Shown here piece by piece: positions 1 to 16,025 of a stretch of 64,000 bases of DNA. The DNA is from Neelides folsomi (taxonomy: Eukaryota; Arthropoda; Collembola; Neelipleona; Neelidae), in contig JAQGBZ010000026.1 in the NCBI GenBank assembly GCA_034687125.1, positions 62,001 to 126,000 of the forward strand, read 5' to 3'. The notes beneath the pieces were generated by a model. It had not been told where the DNA came from. It ran no database searches and saw only the letters and a program-made list of their open reading frames with translations. Position 1 is the stretch's first letter. Each line of letters begins with the position of its first letter. A program made the position numbers and the translations under genes.

Positions 1-2345
1 AGTATCAAATATACAGGTAAATAGAGTAATAGTACGAGATATGTCACTACAATATCAAGTTTCCAAGTTAGGAGAAAATAAGGGGAGATAAGAGCAAAAA
101 GCTTTTACCATCCAATTAGGATTGTGAAGGTGAAAACTCGAAAGTAAAAGCACTTGCTAATAGACATTAATCTACCGAGAATTAATTTATACTGTGATCC
201 ATAGAATCCGTAAATGTAACCCATACATTATAACATAATAATAAATTGTTAAATGTAACTTACATCAAAAAGTGTCTTTAATTTAGTTGTTAGTCCACCG
301 GCAGTCACAGAAGTCAGATAATCAGAAACTCAAAACGTCAAAATACAAAGGCAGAAAATCTGGAAATAATATCAAAACGAAATTAATAAATGAATGAGCC
401 ATAATTTATCTTTAGTGGATATATAGAACGAATCAATTATTAGTAAAAACGTAAAATACATTAAAAATACAACATTACAATTTATGTAATGTTGGAACCA
501 AAATGATAGATATAAATATGCGATATCGCAATATAAAAATTTTTAATATTATTGCATGAATTAAAAATTGAGTATGAACTTATATTTAGGTACATGTAAT
601 TTATCTATATAATTAACATGTATTTAAATGTTAATGACATTTAACCAAATTAGCAAATCTATGGTCAAAATATTTCAATTAACCACTTCCTGTTTCCTAA
701 TCCAATTATTACGAAATGAATAAAAATACCAATTACATAATGAGTCTTATAATAACAATAATGTTTGTTGTAAAAATACAATCAATTGTCCTATTGTTAA
801 AAAAAATGGTATAGACAATTAACTCGCACTCATTTAATAGAAGAGGAAAAAATTTTAATTGTCCATCGAGGAGAAGAGGACAAGAAATAATCTGAATAAA
901 TTGAGAGCGTAAAGGAGGAAAAGAGCTGAAGGAGGAGAATGAAAGATTTACCGCTGGCGCAAAGCCGCAATGAAGGGAAATTCAAAGTGTGCCGTTGCAG
1001 CAGCGGAGTCGGTGGACGCAACGTGTGAATGTGAGCAATTAAATGTTGAAGTACGTCGATATGTCCCAAGATCCCCGATTTCCCTTTTAACGGGGCTTTA
1101 GGCAAATCGTTTTCGAAGACGACATGGGTGGTCCGGTCCGGCGAGGAGTTGAGCTTTGAATGAGCAAATGAAGATGCAGAGAACCAACCCGCACGACATG
1201 GAAATGAACCAAGGAAATGAACATCTCCCCCCCAAACTCCTCACACCTCCTCCGTGGTCAAAATCTGCGAAAATACCCCGACCCGGAGGTCAAATCCCAA
1301 CACAATGTGTTGTCCAATCATCCAGCTATACGTCCATCTACTTTATACCTCATGTCATTCGATGGTTGGGGAGTTAATTGGGGTTTTGGGGGGCGAAGGA
1401 AGCCGGTGCGGAAGAAGGTTCCTTTTGCCGCCCAACTCGGGGCCCCAACTCCGCCGGAGAGATCAATAGAAGGAGAGAGGAATGCGCCAAAATACTCAGG
1501 GGTCGTAAATGAGAATGCGGAGGATCCACGGAGAATACAGTAGGGGAAAAGGGGCCTTTTGCGGAACCCGACAGTTTTATTGATTCGGTTCGCTACCAGC
1601 AGCAGTCCTCCCTCCGCCACACTTCAAATCCCTACTTTTTATCCTACCATCAACATCCAAGGAATCACACCTTCAACATTAAAAGTGATTCCCTTTACCT
1701 TTTGTATCATTAATCATTACCATTAAGTTTCTAATGTAATTTACATACAGTCAAGAGTCCCCGTACTCGACAATAATAAAATTTATAAAAATTCAATCCT
1801 ACCGAATATCGACAATAATTAAAATTAAGGCGACTTCCAATTGCGAACATAATCCTTTTTCTCTTGTACGAAAATTATATTTAAAATTTAACAAACAATT
1901 CACAATTTACATTCAAGGATAAATTATATAATTAAAATTTTATAAACATAAACAATAAAACTTATACAAATATCAATTTTAGTTAAATTTATTGAAAATT
2001 GATATCATATATTGCGGATAAAATCAAAATTCAATCAATTCGTTTATTTTAATTCAACGAATTCAATATTTTCAATTCTTTAAAGTTTTGAAGGGTAATA
2101 TTTAAATTGTCTTAAATTTTTCAATGATTTAACTTCGATGGACGAAATTGAGTATTAAAACGTGATGACAAGGTCAGTTTGAATAATTTTATCCTTTGTA
2201 GATTATTAAAGATTGAGGAAAATTATATTATTCATGATCATTAAATTGATTTCCTGAGTGGACATTAAGTATTTACACTTTTGTTTAATTAATGATGTTG
2301 ATAACAATAGGTTCATGAAAATCGGTCATGATCATGAGTCAGGCG
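1..2345. other. Intergenic, no supported gene
   Basis: The stretch is AT-rich and holds no reading frame that resembles a known protein. A patch at about 940-1620 is clearly richer in G and C and has short open frames on both strands (for example 1217-1543 plus and 1318-1620 minus). They overlap, lack good flanking splice sites and show no recognisable domain. It may be a promoter region, an untranslated exon or old repeat DNA. Confidence 0.5.
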
Positions 2346-2353
2346 TATAAAAA
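2346..2353 (+). promoter_or_regulatory. TATA box of the GGPP synthase gene
   Basis: A TATAAAAA motif lies about 277 bp upstream of the GGPP synthase start codon. It is followed about 30 bp later by TCA-containing sequence suited to an initiator. The probable 5' untranslated exon would run from about 2375 to a good splice donor after 2505 (ACAAG|GTAAGG) and resume at 2601 after an AG acceptor, just before the ATG at 2623. It contains one very short upstream ORF (ATGAAACCGTAG). This is inference from motif and spacing. Confidence 0.45.
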
Positions 2354-2622
2354 TGAGCGGTGATTAAGACGTGATTCACATTCACATCATATCAAATTGG
2401 CGAAGGATGAAACCGTAGAGTTTATTGCACAAGCTTCAAGTCTCAAAATTTACTGAAACTGAAGAAAACTCAAGTTCTCAAACTTCTTTCAGTATTATTT
2501 ACAAGGTAAGGATAAAAGCAATAATAAGCCATACGCTTCTGTAAATTTATTAAATTGGTAAATGTATTTAATAATGAAATTATTTTTTTTAATTTGAAAG
2601 GTATCGAGGAGCGAGAGCGAGT

Positions 2623-4289
2623 ATGAATGAGAACGGAAACCGGAGTTTGGATTCTTTTCATAGATCAAAATTGGATCATTTGTTCGGAAACAATAAAATG
2701 GAGAAGAAATGGTCAGGAAGCAACAGCGGAAACCCAGCTGATGACAAAATACTCTTAAATTCATTCGATTACATTCGTGGTCTTCCCGGCAAACAAGTCC
2801 GGTCAAAATTGTCAGTCGCTTTTAACAATTGGCTCAAAGTGACACCAGAAACTTTAGAAAAAGTTTGTGATATCGTCGAAATGCTTCACAATGCCTCGCT
2901 CATGTAAGAAACAATTAAATATAAACTGTCGATATGAAAAATTTAAAAATTACTTATTTTTATACGCGAATTTCAGCCATCGTCGATAAAATTAAAATAT
3001 AAACTAATTCCAATTTTTTTCAGGATTGATGACATCGAGGATGGCAGTGAGCTAAGACGAGGCCAGCCCGTTGCTCACGCAATTTTTGGTATTCCTCAAG
3101 CAATTAATGCTGCCAATTATGTTTACTTCATCGCACTCGAAAGAGTTTTAGCTCTAAAGCACCCAAAAGTAAGATTCAAAACCCAAATTAAAATATAGAT
3201 CTTGTACAGTTTAATATTTAATATTTTTTATGAATCAAATTCAAGATTTCAAATGTTTGAATTAATTGATAATTCTTAGGCTGTCGAAGTATTTACTGAA
3301 CAGCTATTGGAACTTCACCGTGGCCAAGGAATGGAGATTTACTGGAGAGACACTTTTAATTGTCCAACGGAAGCTCAATACACTGACACAATTGTCAAAA
3401 GTAAAAAACCACATACTTTATACCATTAACTTATTTAATATCAGCTTAAACAAGACTCAATTTACTTAATTATGTAATTTGCAACTTGCAACTTAATTTA
3501 AAAATTTATGAATCGAATTTAATAAATACTTTTTTGTTATCAGAAACTGGTGGCTTATTCATGTTAGCCATTCGTCTTCTACAACTTTTCAGTGATGATC
3601 AAAGGGATCTCAAGAAAGTCGTTTCACTTCTCGGACTATTCTTTCAAATTCGGGACGATTACGCGAATCTCACACTTGCTGAGGTGAATTATCGCTCTTA
3701 AAATATTAATTTTAGAAAAAATAATAATTGATATTGATATTCAAATCATTAAACAGGTGTATATAAATAATAAATAAGCACATAAAAAACAACATCGAAA
3801 TCTTAATTTTCATACTAACACTAAAAGCAGGACGAGAAGAGGATATATGAAATAATCGTTTATTAAAATTATTTAAGAATTAAGCATTAATTTTATAATC
3901 AACGTAATTATTATAATATTAGTAAAAACGAATATAAAAAATGAATAAATTATTCTTTTCAGTATTGCGAAAACAAGAGTTTCTGTGAAGATTTGACTGA
4001 AGGAAAGTTCAGCTTCCCTGTCATCCATGCAATCCACACCAACCCAACTGATACCAAGATCTCTTCCATTCTCAAGCAACGTACCAAGAACGTGGATTTG
4101 AAACGCTATTTTGTGTCACTTCTCGAGAACTATGGGTCACTCGAGTACACGAAAGAAGCATTGAGGAAGCTCGAGAGTCAAATAAGGGAAGAAATTGGTG
4201 TTCTCGGTGGGAATCCTTATTTGGAGTCCTTGCTCGATGAGCTCACCAGTTCTGTTTGCAACAACGACGTGGAAACCCTCAACCACTAG
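2623..4289 (+). CDS. GGPS1: Geranylgeranyl diphosphate synthase
   Basis: This enzyme condenses farnesyl diphosphate with isopentenyl diphosphate to make the C20 donor for protein prenylation. Five exons join in phase: 2623-2903, 3024-3168, 3280-3400, 3544-3683 and 3963-4289, giving 337 residues. The first aspartate-rich motif DDIED (residues 96-100, right after MLHNASLMI) binds the Mg-diphosphate of the allylic substrate. The second is [10 protein letters not shown] (Asp220-221). Other family blocks are [33 protein letters not shown] and [12 protein letters not shown]. Human GGPS1 has 300 residues, so the N-terminus here is about 38 residues longer and polar, starting [20 protein letters not shown]. 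All introns are 110-280 bp with GT-AG ends. The family call is secure; only the choice of start is open, and the next downstream Met (Met26) would also spare the catalytic core. Confidence 0.95.
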
Positions 4290-5795
4290 AATTCTAGAAC
4301 AATTTTAATTTGCCAATGCTTCGCTTATCTCTGGTACACCTTGTAACCATTTAGCAAAGGGAGTTGACAATTTAAACATTGTAAGGATATTCATTATGTG
4401 ATAGTATACATACTTATATTGTACTCATATAATTGATTCCATCATACAAGCCACCGACTTATAAATAATTAAGTTTTTTCTATTAATTATTTCTATTTTA
4501 TCTTTTATAGTAAGTCAAAGTAAGTTTATAGTAAGTTCAAAGGTTGGATTTTTGTTCAAATATTCAATTGGCATTTATGTATTTGTAAGAAATGATAGAG
4601 AATTTAGAATTCTTCGGGATGCCAGATAATCTTGAACGAAAGGTTGAGATAAATTGTAATGTGATTCCAGACGTCTTTGAATATGTGCGTTCATTGATAA
4701 ATATATCATTTAAAATTTTAAATAATTATTTCCATTTTAAAATTTTATTATATAGAATATTAAATGACTATTTTACTTCATTTCCTCCTTGATTAGATCT
4801 CTTATTATTTTGCAATGCAATTTGCACAAAATCCACCCTGCACAAAATTAACTAAATATCAAACAAAACATTATTCAACAATCGTGGATCAGAAAGATAT
4901 TTTAAAAATATTGATAAACGACAGCCGACCGATTTACTGACGTATTAAAAGATGACAATTTGTATTTTAAATTAATCTATATTATTAGGTAGTAAAATAC
5001 TAATTACCTAGTCTAGCTATAGATGTGTGTATAAACAGTTTACAAACATTATTTTTAAACGAATTACCCATTCCTGATTGTGACAATAATAATCAAATGT
5101 TCCATATGAAATGTAGTCAAATAGAAAAAATGTATCAATGAGAATTTTTTACGAATGATTATCTGATCTTGAATCAGTAATATCAATTAATTGGAACAGT
5201 ATGAATTTAGCAACTTAAATCATATCATCTTAAACCACATTTCTGATCCACCTCAGGCAAAATGGCCATTCACCATCATCACTAAAGGTATTGAAAGTTT
5301 CTACGGGTGAAAATATTTGGTGACTTACAATATTGTCGTTTAGTTTAGTCATTTACAAATTATCAAAAATAGTCTTTATAGTTTAATAGTATGTAACACT
5401 ACTTAGATTGTAATCTATTTTATAAATTTACCTAGTTAATATTGATTAAACTTTAGTGATTTTTATAGATTTTTTAAATGCTTCTGCTTTTAATCAAATT
5501 GATCAAAATTGTATGTAATAAATGAGCATTGACTTATAAATGATTTATAGTTGGAAAAAATTGAAACTAAAACTGGACTGCGAATGTATTACTATAATAA
5601 TACAAATACTTACATCATAGATATTATGGATGATATGAGCAATATCGATTAGACAAACACAGAAGCCTTAATAATTGAGAGATTAGAATCAGTTTAGTTA
5701 ATTATTGAACGTTAAGGATAATTACATAGCTTACTGAAATGTTATATTAATAAAATAGTATTATAGTTATGTTAATTTTATAATATAGCCACTTA
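4290..5795. other. Intergenic, 3' flank of GGPP synthase gene
   Basis: This is AT-rich DNA holding the unassigned 3' untranslated region of the GGPP synthase gene. No canonical AATAAA was found close to the stop codon. A 66-codon open frame at 4592-4792 resembles nothing known and lacks flanking splice sites, so it is not annotated as a gene. I see nothing else. Confidence 0.5.
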
Positions 5796-6361
5796 TGCCC
5801 GAATCTACCAACAATGGTTAAATCTCGAGTTATCTAGACTCTGGTTTGAACAAACCTAAGGCTAGCCAACTCTAGGTTAAAAGATGCCAACCTACCAAAC
5901 TTTTAGCCTAGGCATGGACATGAGGCTAGTTAACTTGAGGTTAAAACGTTGCCAGACTTCCTTTAGGTAATACCATTGGCTGTTCCACTTCTCAGACATG
6001 TATTTAAAAATTCAGTCTAATACCTTTTAGTTCATTGTTAAATAAAAGTCTCATATTTCCCTATTTCTATCCAAGTGAATTGGAAAGGTGCGCATGTGTG
6101 AGAGGATGGAAGGGAGGTCGGCCCCCAAATCAAGCCCGGTCCCCCTACTTCTCTGCTTGTTGGTTAGCTTTTACCTTCTATTTCGCCTTCCTAACCCGAG
6201 GTTAAACATTTAATAGCAGGTCCATGGTGGGGTCAGATTTAACCTCCGGTTAAGGGAATTTAGCTGAGATTTGGTCTAACTCGCGTTGGTAGGATGACTT
6301 TTACCCTAACTTGAGATTTAGCCTCGAGTTGAGACTTAACTTTGGTTGGTAGGATTGGGCA
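5796..6361. mobile_element. Harbinger-like MITE
   Basis: A 566-bp segment begins TGCCCGAATCTACCAACAA and ends in the imperfect reverse complement (TTGGTTGGTAGGATTGGGCA). It is flanked on both sides by TTA (5793-5795 and 6362-6364), the target-site duplication favoured by PIF/Harbinger elements. The inside is full of short variants of an AACCTCGAGTTAA-like motif in both orientations, as in subterminal repeats of such elements. No transposase frame is present, so it would be non-autonomous. The ends have diverged, which points to an old insertion. The class is inferred from TTA plus the ACCAAC/GTTAA-rich ends. Confidence 0.6.
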
Positions 6362-7828
6362 TTAAACATATTAAATATAGTTCCTAGTCATTTAGACTTC
6401 TAGCCTATAGGCATGTAATTTCCATTACACCGCAAAGTTCTAATAAAGAATTGAGTTTTAAATCTTTCTCAGTCACTCAATTTCAATGGACTGTGTTGAT
6501 TTTGTTTTTAATGTATTTTTGGCCTATATTTTAATTCACTACTATAAGTAGTTGTAGTCTTTGTTGGATAATAATTATTGGTTGCTTCATGAACAATTTC
6601 TTTGAACCTTTGTTTTTCTTTGTAAAATGAACAAATCAACTCGGACTACCACAGCCGTCCAGTAAAAGGCTGAGGTTAAAGATGAAATGGAAAGGTAAGT
6701 TCACTCGACCTGATATTTATTGACGAATGAGGATTTCCAGGGAATAGGCGAATCACATTACATCTCTAAATGGTCTACATGTAAGAGAATTCTGAGAAAC
6801 AGCTATTGTCGATTATTTCAATTGTTATTCCAACAAATGCTCTTTCACTTTTTCCACTCAAATTCTTATAAAGAGCCCATTGAACCGTAAGTGACTTTTT
6901 ACATCTCGAATGTAAAGGTACTTTCCCAATCGTGTAAAAGAGAGAAGAGGAAGCCGGAGAAAGATGATTGAGCAGAGTCAATGTACACCTGTGTTCACTC
7001 CATTCCTCACTTTCAAGCTTCATCATTGTATCCAGTTAATTTATATAAATATGGTTCATACACATGGCGCAAGTAAAATCATTCCACGTAACATTTAACA
7101 AAGACACTTGTAATTAGCAATTAATTTCCAAGTCTTCAATTACTTTTCAGAAAATTTTGCCAATTATCCCTCCTTAATTATTCATACATTGGAATTTGTA
7201 ACTCCCCCTTCCATCTCCAACCTTTAAGTTAAGTTAATCATGAAGTAACAAACTCATCAATGGTAAAGTTTTTTAACTTGTTAAATAACAAAAAATATAA
7301 TTATACTGAAGCAATACAAAAATAATTATTTGGAATATTTTCTTACTCTTTAAGAAATCAAAGAGGTTAATTAAATAAAGTAGTAAACAAAAATAACTCA
7401 ACTTTCCATTAGTTTTCATTCTCTTATTTCAAAAACCTAAAACTTCACACAATTAAAGCTTCTAGTTGCAATTGTATTCATCCATGGAAAACTTATATTT
7501 TAGGAAAATTACAATCGAAGAGAAAAGGTGGGAATGAAAAGGAAGTTGGGTGTGAGGAATCAATATTGAACATTTGACTACATCACCATTTGATAGCTTA
7601 TAAATGTTATAACCACTATTTGCCATTCATTGAAATAAAAGTGTCGATAAAGCAGGAGGAGTTTGACAACTCTATTTTCATTTGTATTTATATTTGAACT
7701 TTCCATGTGAAACAAATAAGAGCTTATTGAGTGAGTGGGAGAAGGTGAAGTATTAAATCAACGTAATCGAATGCGGTAGGAGGTGACTGACAAGAGGCAC
7801 CTGCTCTCTCCAAATGGAAAAGAACTTG

Positions 7829-7831
<3 letters not shown>

Positions 7832-7861
<30 letters not shown>
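7832..7861. repeat. (TC)15 microsatellite
   Basis: Fifteen uninterrupted TC dinucleotides (GA on the minus strand) lie about 550 bp upstream of the kinase start codon. In arthropod promoters such GAGA tracts can bind GAGA-factor-type proteins and keep chromatin open. That role is inference; the repeat itself is plain. Confidence 0.95.
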
Positions 7862-7863
<2 letters not shown>

Positions 7864-8088
7864 ACTCTCCCGCATCCGCCTCATTCTCACCCGCTTAATC
7901 CCACAACTAACTCTGCTCTTCTAAATTGAGTTTTAAGCTCTATTGACAATTGGGAGTGAAAGTTGAGGAAAGGTTCGCTGCCTCCTCTTCGAACCCAGAA
8001 ATTCCCGCAAAGCAATTGGAAACCGAACTGAACTCTCTCAACCTCTCACCCCCGATCCAATGAGTTCCAATGAGTGGCGGAGGAAACA

Positions 8089-8096
8089 AATAAAAG
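8089..8096 (+). promoter_or_regulatory. Candidate TATA-like box of the PKG gene
   Basis: AATAAAAG followed by GGGCC lies about 20-30 bp downstream of two CCAAT motifs and about 30 bp upstream of a TTACTCATTC sequence that could serve as initiator. It would give a 5' leader of about 290 nt before the ATG at 8409. The support is motif and spacing only. Confidence 0.3.
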
Positions 8097-8408
8097 GGCC
8101 GACCATTCCTCACCTGTTACTCATTCTGAAGATCTAGAATCCGACAGACGCTTCTTCTCCCTTTCTTTTTATTCCTATCCCTCCTTCTCTCATACCTTTA
8201 CTCCTATATCATAAATATGTGAAAAGAATCTTAATTACTAACTTTGATAGAAGTTTAAATTTTCAAGATCTTTTCCTAATATTCATAACAAGTTTAATTT
8301 TACTTTAAAATTTTTTAGTCTACGACTTTGAAGTATTTATATACAATAGAATAAATTTTCTATTAATTACAAGAAATAGTTTAGCAAACAAATTGGAAAT
8401 TGTTTAAA

Positions 8409-13788
<5,380 letters not shown>

Positions 13789-15794
13789 TTACACCTGTCT
13801 CATAAATAGTTCGTGGGGTCTCAAACTGTTAATCATTGCAGTCTTAATCAATCAACTGTAGCTTTAAATTAAGTTTTGCCCCGTTAGCATTTCTCAGTAT
13901 TTCTCAATCCGAAAACATTTTATTACTAATTGTTTATTATGAATTATAGAGTATAAAGTCTGACAGTTGATAGCCAGATTTGTAGTGCTTGTCAATTTAT
14001 TGGTAGCTCTTTAAAATTAAATAAAATTAACGCCTGATGTTGTTATTTATAAAGATTAATGATAGTTTATAACTTAATAATCTAATATATATTATTCTAA
14101 AAAATTACATATAAAATAAGATATTACAGAAGACTATTCAGTTTAAATGTAGAGATGTGAAAATAATATTATTATACATACCATAAGTACAAGTATAAGT
14201 AGTAATAAAAAGTCAATACACATTCATTCAATCCCCATCATTTCGTGTATCACGAGTCTCATACGAGTCATAATACAAGAAGTTTGTGCATATGATACAA
14301 AGGAGTACCTAAGAGTCGGTATTTGATGAAAGTCGTGTGAGTGTGGGGGAGGAGAAAGAATTTGTAATGAAGGTATTCCTTATGTAAAAGCACCCCAATC
14401 CCTTCCTTCCGATTTCCTTGTCAAGTAGATTTAAGAAGAAAATTAAACGGCATCGTTAAATAATGCCCTAGCTCTACTATAACCATCGTAAATTGATGCA
14501 TGCAGTCACTTCAGAACAGTCAGACTATTTACATAGCATAATAAGAAAATTAACCATTGTCTGCATTCAATGATCCTTTACCATTGTCAAAAATATTTAT
14601 TAAAATGATTCTTCATTTCCAATACATGGTTGTTTAATTTATTTATAATGTAATGCATTCGTGTCTATACAAGGAAAAAGCTTTATAGCAACCCGTTATG
14701 GAGAATGTTTAGAGAAAACTCAAGGGGGTTTAAGTAAATGCTTGGGTTTAAACGTGACTAAGGTGGTATTTGAGCTTTTCATATCAAAATTTCACCTGAT
14801 GCCTATTGGTCATAAGCAGTCATAGGCTTCATATTGTTTAAAACATACCTTTGCATATGAACTTATGGGAGTAAAGGAGTGAGGGCATTTACTCTATATT
14901 AGTGCTCTAAATGCTATAACTCGTAGGTTATACGAGTTACCCAGCTTATGTGAGTTAACATGTGAGTTGATATTTGGGGAGTGTAATCGTTTGAGGTTGC
15001 ATGTTCTGTGGCGACTCCTTCATGACATAATGACATTTCAGCCCGACTCGATTGAGGGTAGCTGGGCGGAAAAGCTGGGAAGGGCCACGGGAAAAACTCA
15101 GTCGACTCCCGAGGGTCGAGAAGGCCATACATCCAAGAGGAAGAAAACTCAACTCACCCTACTTTACCAATCATATCAACTTTCCCCTCAGCTTTTCCCA
15201 TAAAACTCCCCCGTTTAATTTCTTAATTCCCAACTACAAATACAATTAAATTCAAACCATCCCATCGTTAAAAGTGAATCATCGATAAAAACTCACATAA
15301 AGAAAAGATATTCCCTGTGTATTTTTCTACATAAATTCAAGCCTTGTTTCCCTCTTCAAACAAAAAATTTTTACAAGTGGAATTGAATATCAATTTATGA
15401 ATATTTGAACCAAAACTTCAAAATTAAGTAAAGTTCTTCCTGATCAACTTTAATTTCCCGATTCATTCCAATTCAACGATTAACATTCTCAAAGTACTCA
15501 ACATCTCATTTGTAATATTTTAAGTAATTAAGTATTACATAATTAAGTACATATTTGAAGTGTTAAAGTGCAAGAGTGAGAAACGATGAGAGAAAGTGGT
15601 AAAAGTCGCCCAATAAAACTCGTGATTTCATTAGCTCAATAACTCAGCTTATTTGCCATACAGAAAGTGAAGAGTTTGGCGAAATGGGCCGAGAACCGAA
15701 GGAGCTCCAAATGGTCGAGAATTATTACGTCGAGAAGAACGATTAGCCTTGTTGAGAATCATTTCCTTAACTCTCCATCAAACCATTTTCTCCA
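13789..15794. other. Intergenic between PKG and cadherin genes
   Basis: No gene is supported. Short overlapping frames around 14914-15249 on both strands resemble nothing known. A 9-bp hairpin (TAACTCGTA, 5-nt loop, at 14917-14939) stands at the edge of a somewhat GC-richer patch that runs to about 15180. The rest is AT-rich DNA. Confidence 0.5.
14020..14025 (+). terminator. Polyadenylation signal of the PKG gene
   Basis: A canonical AATAAA hexamer lies 232 nt after the kinase stop codon and is followed within 20 nt by T/G-rich sequence (TGATGTTGTTATTT) of the kind found downstream of cleavage sites. It is the first AATAAA after the gene. This is a motif-based call. Confidence 0.4.
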
Positions 15795-15801
15795 TATAAA
15801 A
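15795..15801 (+). promoter_or_regulatory. Candidate TATA box of the cadherin gene
   Basis: TATAAAA lies 231 bp upstream of the cadherin ATG, with a TACTCAGGCTT initiator-like sequence about 25 bp downstream. The predicted leader would hold short upstream ORFs (ATG GTT TTA ... TGA from about 15894 and another from about 15947) before the real start at 16026, which could damp translation. Inferred from motif and position. Confidence 0.4.
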
Positions 15802-16025
15802 CACACGTACTCAGGCTTATAGTTGAGGCTTATCCGGAGTTTGGTAATCCACCCATTGGGTAAATATTTGCTGTTACATCCTCATCATAGCCCATGGTTT
15901 TAGAAGGAAGTGAAGGTGGGCCCGAGTGATTGAGTTGGAGGGAAGAATGCGGCAATCGCCGGAGGAGGCCTTGAAGCCACTTCCTCATCTTGCAGAGCTT
16001 AAGGGAAAAATCTAAAAGATTAGCG

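Larger units (their letters stand above)
6362..8408. other. Intergenic, upstream region of the PKG gene
   Basis: No coding gene is supported. A short minus-strand frame at 6775-7026 resembles nothing known. A strong splice donor (ATGGAAAG|GTAAGT, cut after 6693) could end an untranslated first exon, but no partner can be proved. From about 7730 to 8200 the base composition rises in G and C, and the (TC)15 tract, two CCAAT motifs (8057 and 8067) and a TATA-like box sit there, which fits a promoter region. Confidence 0.4.

Noticed and set aside
6640-6693. Small exon ending at a perfect GTAAGT donor upstream of PKG
   Set aside because: None of its frames joins PKG exon 8797 in phase with a usable start; it could only be an untranslated exon, which cannot be shown here.
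6775-7026. Minus-strand 83-codon frame upstream of PKG
   Set aside because: No recognisable motif, no splice sites and no sign of codon bias; likely chance.
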